NCBI GenBank assembly: GCA_017591395.1
Contig: WEDG01001312.1
Coordinates: 248,001 to 312,000, forward strand
From: Schistocephalus solidus
Taxonomy: Eukaryota; Platyhelminthes; Cestoda; Diphyllobothriidea; Diphyllobothriidae
Direction: 5' to 3'
Length of the DNA: 64,000 nucleotides
Shown: positions 44,450-56,975 of the stretch, one piece after another
Numbering within the stretch: position 1 is the first letter of the stretch
How the letters are laid out: each line of letters begins with the position of its first letter
Position numbers and translations under genes: made by a program
The notes under the pieces: generated by a model
The model's database searches: none
Told to the model about the DNA's origin: nothing
The model's input: the letters and a program-made list of their open reading frames with translations, nothing else

Positions 44450-45770
44450 TAAATTTTAATGTGTATGGACGTCACCGGGATGAAGTCAAAACCAGGAAGA
44501 TGAGCAAGGTAACGATGAGCATTTCAGTCGGAAGAAATTGCTGGATGCAATCTACTTCACTGCCCTGGATGTCCTTGAAGGTTATTTATCGAATCATCAA
44601 TACTAGTTTGTCGAAAAGAATGAATAAATCAGACGGATGCTTTTCGAACTACACAGTCTACATGTGACCTATGCCAGCAACAACCTAAATGAAGCCACGT
44701 GCTTACAAGGTCGGAGCCCGGGGATCGAAGTAGATGTAAAATTCTTGACTACCTCACAAGGCAGAATAAAGCAAAAGAGTACAAAATAAAACGAAGAACT
44801 AATTCCTGATCACCAAAGCCGTCAACGACCATCAAAGAAGATGAACAGCGATAATTCTCTGTATAAATGGCGAAACCTAGTGTAAAGCGAATTGCAGAAC
44901 CTATAGTGCTAGTTGAGCTATTCCAAGGCATCCTCAACCTCTCATTCGTAATTCGCGAGGCGGTCATCAACAGGCTGCTCCGAGCGATACTAAATTACGA
45001 AATGTATCGCCCATCCATTCCGTGAAAGATGGTAAGAGCAAAACAATAGCAATTCATTGAAAACTCTGGACTCCGACTCAATTGCATCAGGAATCTACAA
45101 ACACGCTGAAGTCTCATTTTTCCAGAGAGAGGAGATGAAAAAAATATAATGAGAATCTGATGGCATCATCATTATAAAGCTCTATAAGAGGAAATCGACC
45201 CGTCCATGACAATCAGTGTTTAATCTCTCCAGTCAATATATCAGGCAAAATATGCGTGCGCGTGCTAGCTAATTGTCTGTACGAACATTTGGAGGAAGAA
45301 TGCCTTCTGGCAACATAAAGGGAATTCCGGAAAAGCTATGGAGTCGCTGATATTATCTTCGTGGGCCGCCAACCGCAGGAAAAGTTCAGGAAATGCGGCC
45401 AAGGCACTGCACCACATTTATGGACCTGACAAATTCCTTTGACCCAGTGAATTGTGATGGGCTCTGAAAAATTATGCATAGCTTCGGGTGCCCCGAGGCA
45501 TTCACGTAGATAGTATGACATTTACATGATGAGTTTATGGTGCGCGTCACGGAAAACGGACCGACTTCGGAAGCATTTTCTGTACCAAATTAGATGAAAT
45601 AAGGTCGTCTAGCGGCTCCTCCATTTTCGGCCTAATGTTCTCCGCCATGCTGATAAACTCCTACTGCACTGAACCTTCTTGAATCACCGTCAAATTACGA
45701 GGCACGACGTGGAGTGCTTACCATAGACAGACAGGAAAACTATACCACTTGCAGTTAAACAGCCTTTAGG
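44450..45770 (+). pseudogene. RT first half of copy 3
   Basis: DEVKTRKM near 44475 aligns with the linker of copy 2. At 45400-45600 the frame reads TTFMDLTNSFDPVNCDGL (motif A), then FGCPEAFT, then LHDEFMVRVTENGPTSEAFSV, matching copy 2. Around 45630-45760 LMFSAMLINSYC matches the palm region following GVKQGC. The reading then switches abruptly to the C-terminal region (see 45780-46470). Confidence 0.7.
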
Positions 45771-45779
45771 GGTTACAGG

Positions 45780-46470
45780 AGTGTTTTATATCAGGAGATG
45801 GTTTCGTAAACTTGGGTCCCGTAAAAAGCGGGCGTGCCCTGGAACCATCGTTGCTCGAGGCAGTCCAACTGCAACGGGGCGGCTACTTCGTGGGAACAGT
45901 CAAAGAGCATCCACCTACATGCCTAGGCAACGATTATGTAACCACGGGTGTTCGCGGGCAGGGTGGACAAAGGTGCCAATACGAAGACCTTCCGGGGACG
46001 TCATTTAAGCATCTGAAAACGAAATGAGTGATACAGGGGTTCCTGTACATGACCCGCATGTTTCGCGTACCTGCGGAGGATGTACAACAGCAAGCAAAGA
46101 TCTTCGTCGGTTCAGAACGAACTGAACGTTTGGGACTGAAATTGTCATCCCGAAATGTTTATACAAGGAACCTTACCCAGTTACAAATAACATCACGGCT
46201 GCTCTTGAAGACACCACCTTCCTCTGTTCCCTTTGTAGCATCGCATTTCAGACTTGATTTACCATTTTTGAACCTCACTGCAACGGAACTCTTGTCAGAA
46301 GACAGACGGCAACCACTAGCAATGGAGGTAGTGTCAAAAGGCATACCTTTTAATCGCACAGCTGAATTACACCTCGACCACCTGCAAATTCATGGCAGGG
46401 ATGCTGGAGAACTAGTGCCAGGAGCTCCATCCAACACTCTTTATGTACGCCTTAGCTATCTATACTGGAA
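45780..46470 (+). pseudogene. Displaced RT tail and zinc-finger segment in copy 3
   Basis: An open frame at 45812-46024 reads LLEAVQLQRGGYF and VRGQGGQRCQYEDLP, aligning with the very end of the RT ([25 protein letters not shown]). The next frame contains DHLQIHGRDAGELVPGAP near 46370-46430, which is a zinc-finger end plus the family linker. Both belong downstream of the RT thumb, yet the thumb itself starts only at 46475 (MRRSVDLF). The segment is therefore a duplicated or inserted C-terminal part. Confidence 0.65.
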
Positions 46471-46474
46471 AAGT

Positions 46475-47240
46475 CAATGCGAAGGAGCGTTGATCTTTTC
46501 GTCCTCGGTTTTTCCAACTTCGAAATGACTATCAGCATGACGAAGATGGGGGTCATGCACCAACCACTGCCCAACGGGGAATACAGTGAACCCATATCAA
46601 CATCAATAAAACCCAATATATATTGTGGCATAAATTTGCCTACCTTGAAGTACATTTTCAAATTATGTCAATATCGAGAAGAAGACGCGATCACCGGGAC
46701 AATAACTTTATGCGTCTGACGTTTCGGATTCCAACTTTAACCCATCCACAGAGACAGTATCAGCTGCGGATGTCGATATCGACAAAAAATTGACCCATCC
46801 GATCTTTAAAGATAGCCAAGCCTTCGGTCGGTTAGAGGTTTCAGGTTGGAACCGCCATAGAATCCAAATCAACAAGAAACTTAAGATATACCAATGCATT
46901 GACCAGAGAACGCTGGTGTATGGAGGAGGAACGTGGACAAGAGGAAGGAAGCTCAATCACTTCCACCTCAGCAGTCTGCGCAGAATACTGAAGCTGAGGT
47001 GGCTAGACAGAATCCCATACACGGAATTCCCGGTACAAATCGGAATCCTCAGTATTCATGTCATGTTGAAGTTTATCAAGATACGATGAGTCAGCCATGT
47101 CTTGAGGATGGACGACGCGCGACTACCCGAGTGGCTATTCTACAACGACTTTTCCACTTTTGTTCGTCCACAGGAGGACACTAAATTTCCTCCAAGAATC
47201 TGCAGATCAACCCAGAGACCTGGGAAGGAGCTAGTCCAGA
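46475..47240 (+). pseudogene. RT second half (thumb) of copy 3
   Basis: Resumes with MRRSVDLF (family: LQRSMDLF) and GVMHQPLPNGEY, then [37 protein letters not shown] and IGILSIHVML, followed by LQRLFHF and LQINPETWEG. This is the standard thumb and tail order. Two frame changes are needed. Confidence 0.78.
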
Positions 47241-47499
47241 TTCGAAATCTGGAGAGGAGCAGTAAAGATAGGACAAGTAATTTACGTAGCCACGCTGATC
47301 TTCATCTACATAGTCCGTATAGTGGCTCGCATTTCTCAAATCTCGAGGATCAATAACTCTAACAGCCGACCCCTTCCATGATGCCAATGGACATTCCGCT
47401 TACAGATCGGTCTCGATAGATATCCTCGAACCCAGTGCATTATCAACGCGGTAACCCCTCCTCATCTCAGAAACTCAACACCACTTCCGCTCCCGCAAC

Positions 47500-47903
47500 T
47501 CCCACTTTGGCTACGCCGGTCACCATTGGCAGACAAACTCCCGATACTCCATTATCCACCAGTAACTCCTCCGACGGTGAAAACGACGACGACCACGCCC
47601 ATCACCGTTGAGAAAAACCCCGACGTCCTACCACGCACCACGACTTCCACCGTCACTGTCACCACCAGCACCACTAATACCGACGCCCGCCGTACCAGCA
47701 GTACGGACTCGATCCTTCCCTGTCCACGTTGCGATCGCAACTTCACATGACACCTCTACCTGATCATTCCAGCGTACTAAGACTGGCAAACCACTACCAA
47801 CGCACACCTGCCGCAACAATCTAAACTGCACACTGCCAACGAACAGTAATTTACCACAAGGGCTTAATCATCCCCTATGCGTCTTCATGAAAATCTGCGC
47901 TAG
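47500..47903 (+). pseudogene. Zinc-finger end of copy 3
   Basis: A Thr/Pro/Ser-rich spacer (47526-47700) leads to SILPCPRCDRNFT, where a stop follows, then HLYLI. The frame end MRLHENLR-stop (stop at 47901-47903) matches the C-terminus of copy 1. The final finger is unrecognisable apart from this end. Confidence 0.72.
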
Positions 47904-48279
47904 ACTAATGCAGTCCAACCCCCCTCTCCACACCCCGCCAACTACCTCTTCAGCCCACACAGTACCAGGCCAGAAATAAACCCACCCATATCATCCACCG
48001 ACTGTGCAGAATATGTACCCATCACCCAAGTTGGAAGCAGGTCCCTTGCTGTACTCTGGTACATGACTTGGGCAACGCACCGTGTGTGGCACAGTTAGAC
48101 AAACTGTTGCATTTCTGTCAGTCACTGCGCCGGTTGACAAGCTTAAACAGTCAACGGTTAAACGAGAGTTGGAGTGGGAGCGTGAGGCTGACGCTGGGGA
48201 ACTCGTCCCTACGGCGCTGCAGCGCATTTCTCACAATAATAAATCTGAGGCACTATAAAACTATCCCGATGCGCTGAAA

Positions 48280-48700
48280 TACGTGTCTTAAAGGGCTACC
48301 AACAGAAAGGGATAACTGGGTTCACGCGGTCTGTCCTGCGCGTGTGTGTTTGGAGTGGTTGACTGATGAACTGAGAGTCAAACTCAGGTTGTTCTTTCTC
48401 GATGTGACCTCTATTGCCCACCTACTCAGCGGGAATCCGAGTCGCCCCTTGTTTTTGGGAAGAACAAGTCCACTGTTCGCGGATCATTTCATGTGCGACA
48501 CGCATAGACGGGCTGTTTCGCCGTTAGCCACTGAGCTCGATTGCGTTTCTGGTCACCGTGACTGTATCTTACCAAAAATCCGTGGAGGGTGATGAAGGAG
48601 AGGTTACGACGGATGATGCTTCTCCCCGTCCTGCCCCCACCATGCTGTAGGGATGACTGTGGACATCGTCATTCGCAAGATTCGAACCGATACCCGTCCA
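48280..48700 (+). repeat. 3' UTR of copy 3
   Basis: GAGTGGTTGACTGATGAACT, CTGAGAGTCA, GGGAATCCGAGTCG and a final CACCATGCTGTAGGGATGAC match the reverse complement of the 3' UTR of copy 2 at about 26110-26420. This confirms the plus orientation of copy 3 and its 3' boundary near 48700. Confidence 0.7.
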
Positions 48701-51700
48701 GGATATCCCAGTTCCCAAACCTCCTATTTGTTTATTTGGTTATATGCGCATAGGCGACCATGATCACTAGAACGACACAGCTCAGGTGCCATCCACACCG
48801 AAAATGGAGGGAGGTATGCGCTCATAGGTGTTTACACGTAAGCAATTGAGAAAAAGTATTTAATTCAATAATGCCGCATATAATTCCCCGGTATAATATT
48901 AAAGACCACAAAAACGTATGTGCACATATGCATCTGTTGCTTACATTGAATGAATAGTATTATCCTTCTTGCAAGACCGACAAATAAGCGGTACCTGCAA
49001 CACCTGTGAATCTCTTGACGTCTGCTGACAAGCAATGACCTCGTAGTCCTTTGGATAGTGTCGGACTCCAGGTTGTTGGCTCGGAGTAAGACCTTAGTCC
49101 TCTCTGGCGTCGCTGGGTTGTGCAAATTTGAAACTAATACCACAATACAAACTTGACTTCTAGTCTTCTCGTCGGTTCCAGGGAATTCTTGCCATTTGAC
49201 CTAGTAAACCATCGTAACTCTACGGGACATGGCTTTTTCATAAATTTCAAGACTTTGTGGAAGATCAGTGTGCTTGCGCCTGCAAAGGGGAACGTAACTT
49301 TAAGTGCCATGCAATGAACACGATGAAATTTGACAGATCGTTCATTCGTTACCAACTCTGGTTTCTCCTAGTCAGTAGTATAAAGTTGTTTTACGTTCTA
49401 TTACCAGAAGAGCGAAAAGGGTAGTTGCTCATTTAGAAATAAACAGAACTAGAAATAAATAGACATAGAAATAGAAATAAACAAGAACATCGAGTCTGCT
49501 TTTGTGGATATGATTTCCATTAAAAATGCATTTTTTATAAAATATATTGTACGTCTATCTGCGCATAACAATTTTTTTAAAAAATCCTTTGTTCAAAGCA
49601 AATGACTTCAATTTGAGGCAAAAGGTACGATAGCCATTATTTCCCTTCTTGGAAGCCTTTAATTTTTCTCGTCTTGCGCTGCTCCAGTGTCCTGACAATT
49701 CTTTGAACAAATCACATGCTGTGATATTAATTTTACTTCCTCTGAGGTTATATACTGTAGTTATTTTTTCCTAAGCAGTTCATATTACTGTACTTTACGT
49801 GTTTGCACAAATTTAGCACATATATAGCGGGCTACTACAGACTATTCCTGGAAAAGATGTCAGAGGATGGGACCAAATTCACACTGTTCATGATCGATAT
49901 ATTTTCTTGCTATCATTTCGGAAAGCTCCTTTTGCTAACGCCTAGCATCGCGAATTTACACCCGAAGGAAGTTCAGCGCGTTGACTTAATAATGGGATGG
50001 ACCTACATAGGGAAAACGTTGATAAAAAAACGGTGGAATGACCAGGTTATTGTAAAATTTCTTTCTATTAGATGGCCACATTTTTATCCAAAAGGCAACG
50101 AAGTTTCGCATTGCTTTTCATATAACTAAGGTTTTTGGTACAAACACCTGCTTCCTTTGCAATGTTGTCAATTCGAGTGCCTAGATTCCATTAAAGACTC
50201 ATCTTCTCAATTTTTTAAAATGATTTTAATTATTACCCTTCATCGTTTATATTATGTTGCCTCTTTATGCTTATCTGACTAATAGGGGTACCTAGTGAAG
50301 ATTGGACCATAATTGGTTTATAGGACCATCATGTGCTTACGTGTGCTTAGGGATGCATCAGGACATACCTTTTGGTTGAAATCGAATATGGTTTGGCCGA
50401 TGTGTTTGCTTTATAAAAGTGCCTAGGTGCGCTGCATGCCAGCTGAGCTCTAAACGAGCTCTGTCATTTTCTGGGTAAAAGCTGGGTTTTCCCTGTGCAG
50501 TGTTCTGGGCTCATTTGGGAAGTCTGCCATTGAAGGAGCAGACATAATTGCTGGAACATGTGATATAGAGGGGAAGGACCCGGCTCGTAGATGATATCAC
50601 AGATTTTACAACTCGTCCATCGGACTATTTGGTGAAAGAGTGGGTGCATTCAGGGAGACGAGGTTGATGTGAGGAGGGTAGGGGACGAAGGGTGGGGCTG
50701 CATTTGCGAAATGCACGTGCGCGCAACTGGCTCTGTGGCTTTTAGTCGTCATGCCAACCAAAATGCATTCGACGTGCGCGAATTGCTGTTTTCGAAGCAC
50801 GTAGAGTAAGTGGCCTCGACTTTGGACCCCTTCGCCTACCCTGCCTCCCTCGTTTCGCCAGCGGAGACCTTTGCAAGGCCCCTCCTCCCAGGCCCATATT
50901 TTTGGTGCTCAAAATACGTTTGAGGATCTACCAAACAGTGCTGTTAACCTGTTCGTGTATCTAAAGGTGAATGTCGGCTTAACTGCCGGATTCACGCATG
51001 ACTTTGATATCTACAGGACCTCTGATTTCAACAAATAAAGGCTAGCTTTTCTATCATATCAATTAAATCTGTGAATCCATAGCGCACTTTTCAGATAAAA
51101 TAAAAAAACAAACTTCTGACGATAATCCCCATACCGCGTGGACATTGATATGCACCCTTGTTAAGTAGAAAAGAAGGAACTGAATTCCTAAGCGTCCTAC
51201 GTCCCACTTTCCCCATTTTAAGATGTCATCTTAGCTGCTTGATACTGCTTTTGCTTCGGATCACCGTACATTAGAGAAAGAAAGTGGACGGAGTATGGTT
51301 TTATATTTCAAGTGTCGCAAAAGTGGACCCTGGCTAAGCTAGAGTCATAAGTCCAAAAAGTTTGAAAGCAGGCCGTCTGTGGTGGCTGAGGATGATAAAT
51401 CACCAATGCCTGGGAAAAATATACAGTAATTATAGGAGTGCAGCTGAGGATTTAGTACAAGTAGTAAACTTCAAAGATATGCTCGAAAATTTAATCTTTT
51501 CGTTCTTAATTTTCGCGGATTCCGAGGCCCAGCGTAGAATGCCGAATTGTTTGAGTTAAGTTGACCTGGAATTGTTAGTCACAGACAGGTTCCCAAGGTC
51601 CGTTGGGTAAATCAGCTAAAGTTACCCCATTTACCGAAAAAGCAGATATTCCGTACAGATGGGCCTATAATTTTCATTTGGTGTGGGAAGGGTTATGGAG

Positions 51701-52667
51701 GGGTGCAGGATTATATGACTTCCATGGTTTGGGGGAGAACTACCAAGTAAATGCGTGGACGTGCATTTGGCTAATCCTAACAAATAAGCTAGGCAACTGC
51801 AAGAATACAGAACTTTAATGGGTCCTGTCACTTCGTATGCCACTTTAGACATTCAAAAAGAAATTTCAATTTCTGAAGAGGTTCAGCCAATGGATTCCAT
51901 GACAATCACATCCTCTCAAGGGACAAACTTCTCTTTTCGGTGGTTCCCAGCTAGATGTCAGTCCAGGATAGCTCTCTAATATTTGATATAAGCTTCTAGT
52001 CATACCTAAGGCGTCGTCAGCTGTGGAGAACTAACTTTTAACAAGTTCCCCGGAAATAATTTCACTCAAAATATCAGAAGAATTGTAAAATCTCCTTTTG
52101 TTTGCCAAACCTTTTATCGTTTTTCTTGACCACTCAGTAGACTTTGGCGGTTCGGTAATGCGTTAGGTAGTCAATTGGAGTTATTGCTGTCAAAATATAA
52201 CAGCGAAAACCACGAACTACCTGACTGGGGGTATTTTTTTGCAGAATACTATATTCATGTGGGCAACTGAACATGTTGTCCGATTCAGTTGCAGTGCCTC
52301 GGCCTAAAACATCCACCAGGAAAATCATTCATTGGGTCGTGGAAAAGGACTGATCAGAGTAAACCTTGCGCTTACTAGATCTGTTTTGTCTGTTTAATTA
52401 AAATACCACAACAACAGCAGGTCTAAGCAGCTCTCTTGAACACAGTTACCATGACTCTGTGTGATTTAATGTGTTTTCCCAACAACGAGAGCCCTAACAT
52501 CGGCAAAACATCGCCGATTGGTCTTCTAATTGGAAGGATGAATCCGGTTGATACGAAGCCCTGAACTTCCTCAAGTTTAGTGAGTTCAGTTTAATCACAG
52601 ATCATAGCTCTGCTACAACCAACATAAAAAACTTCAGACAAATGACAAGGCAGGTTACGGGGAATAG
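48701..52667. other. Mostly unassigned, with weak exon candidates
   Basis: Candidates with one splice signal each: minus strand about 49020-49118 (TKVLLRANNLESDT, exiting at CACAG/GTGTTG), plus strand about 49845-49960 (IPGKDVRGWDQIHTVHD), and plus strand 51337-51442 (FESRPSVVAEDDKSPMPG, ending in TAA). None is supported by a second exon. Confidence 0.3.
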
Positions 52668-53258
52668 GATACTGAATCAGTCGGAAAACTTGTAGCTCGG
52701 GACAGATTCAGACTGACAACCTCGCGATTTCATCTCACTTGCCCTGCCGATGAAGCTGTGGAGATAAAGTCCATCATCTGTACTGATAATTATGATTTCG
52801 TGATCTCTGACTTGCAAAGTGGGCGTAGTCGCCATCGTCAGCAGCAGCTCGACTCAATTTTTAGAACACACACCTTACCCTCCTTTTAACTTCGGACACG
52901 AGGAACAGTCTAACTATCAAAATCCCGGACCATCTCAGTTGGGTCTATTTGCTGAGAATGCAATAGGCCAGAAACATTTTTTGCAGCTCCACCCTATCTC
53001 ATGGACTTTGCCAATCACAATAGTCTTTACCGGTATAAAAGGTCAGTGGTCATTTCTTCACCATTCTGACATGTCTTAGCAGAATGAATTTTAAAAATTA
53101 AGAGAAACTGAGGGTCAAGTAAGTGGTCTTTTGTCGTGACCTTTTGAGAACTCGGAGGAAATAATGTTGAAAAACAATGCGAAGGAGCCTGTTGACCTGT
53201 ATTTCGTGATGATTGAGTTGAAAAATCAAGATTATTTGTCTACCGAGATGATTATTGA

Positions 53259-53327
<69 letters not shown>

Positions 53328-54399
53328 CGGTTTAGAGGTATGCACTTCCAATCCTTTTGAAGAATGATTTGGCTAGAAATTATCTTCCTTATAAGATCCC
53401 AGCTATAAGGTATATTTGTACATCTATATCAGACGCTACATATACTCATCTTTATCCTATCGGGTTGTAATTTCCAACAACTTCCGAGCAACTTTCTGAC
53501 CAGCCAAGCGAACCCAACCTCTAATACCTCCCACGTCATTACTTAACGACTCACTGGCATAGCTTATTTATCGACGAATAACTGTAACCTTCTATAACTG
53601 AATATGAAATCCGGATTGGAAGTTTTTATTTTCGGCAAATCCCCCACTCGAAAATCTTCGCACGCCCACATTCCTCAATTCGTAAGGTGGAACTGAACGA
53701 AAGTGCTGCCATAGCCAGCGATATATTGCTGCTGTAGGCTCAAAAAGTACATTTACAATCAATACAGTTTATAAGAGCATTTAGCACGTTCTTTTATTGA
53801 TCCGCAATCCTTCTTTACTAAGAAGGTCAATGGAAGTGTTATACTCTTCAACGAAACCACTTACTGCCAGTACGTTAAGTTTGATTCTATAATTTAAGGT
53901 TTCTGCTCTCAGCTCTCCATTCTATTCATCCTTCTGAAATGTTTCCTCTTTCAGTGTGACTTCCACAGACGCAATGTGCATGTGTGTATCTTCAATAGCT
54001 CTCCTTTCACACAGCTGTTTCAAGACCTCACCATGTTTGGGCCTCTGCGCGCCCCTTCGCCAGTCTTGCAAACACTGCTCGGTGGCGCATTCTTGACAGA
54101 AAGGTCGAACTCAGCGTTGTGCAGATGTTTACTCGCGAAGACGGGTACATATTATTCAGGGCGGGTACGTACATTTGTGAGGGGTTAATACGGCAGAACG
54201 ATTTGATGACACCTATAAATGCGCTCTCACGCAGCTGTGCACGGGTGCGCACATGCACACAGAGGGGCAGGGAACTGACACCATGACGGTGACAGCTGCA
54301 CGGTCGATCATCCAGGCCGTTTCACACGTTCACCGGCCTGGTGAAACTGAAGACTTTGCCAAAGAAAGTGACCGTAGACAGCTGTTTAGATCTTCTTAG
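52668..54399 (+). CDS. Host gene with small introns, product not recognised
   Basis: Four plus-strand exons: 52668-52818 (0/1), 52865-53041 (1/1; alternative end 53032), 53955-54176 (0/0) and 54235-54399 (0/stop TAG). The introns at 52819-52864 (46 bp) and 54177-54234 (58 bp) are GT-AG and keep the frame open. The acceptor at 53954 follows a long pyrimidine tract (GTTTCCTCTTTCAG). Exon 3 includes FTQLFQDLTMFGPL and exon 4 HVHRPGETEDFAKE, both ordinary soluble protein. At least one exon linking 53041 (phase 1) to 53955 (phase 0) is missing, or two genes are present. The acceptor before 52668 is weak. No domain is recognised. Confidence 0.45.
53260..53325. repeat. (TA)n microsatellite
   Basis: About 33 uninterrupted TA units inside the presumed intron between 53041 and 53955. 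The ORF across it (53164-53367) is an artefact. Confidence 0.95.
53955..54176 (+). CDS. Best supported exon of the 52.7-54.4 kb gene
   Basis: 74 codons, phase 0/0, between GTTTCCTCTTTCAG and ACATTT/GTGAGG. It begins CDFHRRNVHVCIFNSSPF. An alternative donor at 54144 (ACGG/GTACAT) would leave phase 1. The next exon (54235) continues the frame for 54 codons. Confidence 0.55.
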
Positions 54400-56879
54400 G
54401 TCACCAAAACAATATCCGGGGTACGTTGTGCGAGTAGGAACAGATCCCACAACGACTGCGTTCGCCTGTCGCTAACTCGGTCATGATTGTTGTCAGGATA
54501 TATTAAGTCAGCCAATTAAACATCGAGTACCTCCGCACTTAAGTCTCTTTTCTAACATATCGAGTCTGACCTGAGGGAAGACATGTTAGCATACGCTGAA
54601 TTATGCGAATTTAGCTAAATGTGTGACCAGTTGATGGAACAACAAAGGACTGTAAGTTGGACAACAGATATGTGTCTAGGCAGAATGATGCTAAAATGTC
54701 TTGAGGCGGATCGAACAAAAATTGCCTACATAAATTCTGTGGTGCTACGATTACTTAATTATTACGGCGGGTCATCTCATTGTTGCTGGCATGCGAAGCC
54801 TTTCTTCCTTTCTGTCGTTTCAAAACAGGAATAACGAGAAATTTTGCAGCAAGTTGATCTCATAATTTTTGAAGTCAGGATGCAAAATCCCCCACTCTTG
54901 TAGACAGTTGACATTCCATTTACTCTAAAAGAGCATTCCAAGTCTTTGCTTGCCCACGAATAGGTTGAACAACGAGCTACTTCGGGCAGTTTCTAGGTAA
55001 AATAAAATCTGACTGGTGCAAACAGCATGATCATGTGTAAAACCTGACTTCCTTGTACTTCTCCTCCTTTGATTCGCAAACTTGATAACGTTTTACAGTC
55101 GTTTCCCCGCTTTCATGTCCAGCGTGTTTTTATATGACATTGTCGTCAGCTAGACTTTCGCGGCTAAACAACAACCTTACAGATTTCATATTTATCTACC
55201 GAATAAGGTACAGGTCAAAGGTTTAGTTATGATATGAAGCAATGGGAGGCAGTTGGAAATCAGTCATTAAATTTCACTTTCCGCATATCCGGCCGTATGC
55301 ACATGATTAAAATTCATTCTAAAACCAGAATACTTCCACCATCCATCTGTCTAAGTCCTGGGCGTCATGTTGCCTACTAGCCCCGACATTTGTCTTCGAT
55401 TTTAGCATACGCCCATACACTTAAGCCGAAATATTTTTATGCTCAAATAAAACCCTGGCAATTGGGCGTTCCCATTCGTCTTATCCATGCCAGGCAATGA
55501 GACACACTAGTCCGTAAAGGGGAGGCTCTGTGACACAATCTTTCGTTTCAGGCCTTGCATCGTCTCCATAACTGCATGCTGCTAGAACAAAGCTACGAGA
55601 AGTTTATGAGGCGCAGCAACGCAATAACGGATAACTAAACACGGAATCTCGTTTTGAATACTAGTCAGCTGACGTTGTCTGACTGCCAAATTTTCTTTGC
55701 CACTTAATAAATTGACATTTACGCTCCATGGCTTAAATAGTCTTTAGTTGTGGATTTGCGACCTTGAAGACAAAATCGTAAACTAATGAACAAATCTAAG
55801 CGAATACTGCGCGACGCCTTTCGTGGGATGATCCGAAGGTCCTCGCGGTACTTGTGGCATTAATAAATGTGGATGGGGGAGGGGGTGTTCCAGCCCTACA
55901 TTCGATATGGTGATTTCAAGTCGGTGCTCGGTAGGCGTGTGGTCGCCTGGCAACCACGCCGTATAATTCCTGCGTCCATTGTGCCCCATATCGCGCTTTG
56001 GTGTGACTTTCTCTGTAGATGGGTTCGAGCCTGAATCCGAAAGGTCAGGCTAATAAAGCGTGATCGTGTCTCCTTCTTCACAACTTCTTCCTGGAACTCA
56101 CCTCTTCGCTTCTTTTAGGAAAAGGAACTCTTAACTATAAATGAGATGACATTTCTAGTTGTCAGTCAAATGTTCGTTTTGGGTGGGCATACAAAGAACC
56201 GTAACCTCGGTTTCTGTTCGTGCTTCCGACAACGGGCACACTGATTTCCTATGAGGATTTGTGAAAGAGTGTTTAAAGCAGTTTGGACCGTAAACTATTC
56301 TTTTGCCTTTCCCAATAAAAGCCGTTTTATTTGCACTTACATCGCCCCTAGTAAACTGTCATACTGACACGAGGTTGTAGCACAAACGGCAAAACAATAC
56401 AACGAATATGACGTTGTAATAATTAAGTTTGTACTATAAACCCATTCCGTAAGTGGTAGATATCCCAGTATAACTCATGCAGATCCGATAAAGCACCTCA
56501 AATCCTATTCGTCTTACGTAGGCGCTGCGTGGCCGTGTCAGATGACAGGATGCCTCCCCAATGTGGCCTAGAAAGGGTATTCTCTTGAGGCTTGAGCACA
56601 GTTTCCGCGAGTGCAAGTGACATGCAACGCTCCTCTTACTTTTCATATAAAGTTTCCAGTGATGTATCGTAGGGGCTAAAAGTCCTGGCTTGGAGAGCTG
56701 CAAACTAACGGGATAACTCGGTCCTCCTCTCAGAATGGGGATTCAGGCTGTAAATATTCCTGCTTAATGCGACCCTTATAACACCTTCCCTCTATTTTTA
56801 TTAGAGCCACCCACACTCCGTCCCTTTTTCAGTGTGAACTCCTCGTACTTTGTGCGCAAAAGAGGACGCCTGGTGGCAC
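54400..56879. other. Unassigned; possible start exon and open frames
   Basis: At 54619 an ATG 6 bp after a TTTAG site opens a short frame (MCDQLMEQQRT) ending at ACT/GTAAGTTGG, which could be a first exon with a trans-splice acceptor. Minus-strand frames at 55783-56081 and 56434-56703 are open but lack recognised domains. Confidence 0.3.
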
Positions 56880-56975
56880 GCCTATGTGCGTCTTCACGCT
56901 GTGCCAAAGTCAAAGTGGGAGAGGAGGATAGAGTTCGGTAGATGCTGTGCAAACGTACGATCATTGTAAACGAAG
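56880..56975 (+). repeat. Short fragment of the zinc-finger element 3' UTR
   Basis: The reverse complement carries ACGTTTGCACAGCATCTACC and AACTCTATCCTCCTCTCCCA, clearly related to the block at 12295-12345 (ACTTGCACTGCAGCTATCGC, ACTCTCTCCTCCTCCCCA). Orientation is opposite to copies 1 and 2. Only about 95 bp are alignable. Confidence 0.5.

Larger units (their letters stand above)
43640..48700 (+). mobile_element. Zinc-finger non-LTR retrotransposon, copy 3 (old, rearranged)
   Basis: The plus strand carries the same family as copies 1 and 2, much more diverged. Order: endonuclease (43640-44340), linker and RT first half (44450-45770), an out-of-place piece of RT end plus zinc finger (about 45780-46470), RT second half (46475-47240), zinc-finger end (47500-47903) and 3' UTR (about 48280-48700). 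The rearranged middle cannot be explained by simple decay. Gaps and frame changes are frequent. Confidence 0.8.

Noticed and set aside
52134..52328. Integrase-like minus-strand frame (YILTAITPIDYLTHY)
   Set aside because: A single short phrase; no zinc-binding or catalytic context around it.
53164..53367. ORF across the (TA)n tract
   Set aside because: Made of alternating Tyr/Ile codons from a microsatellite.
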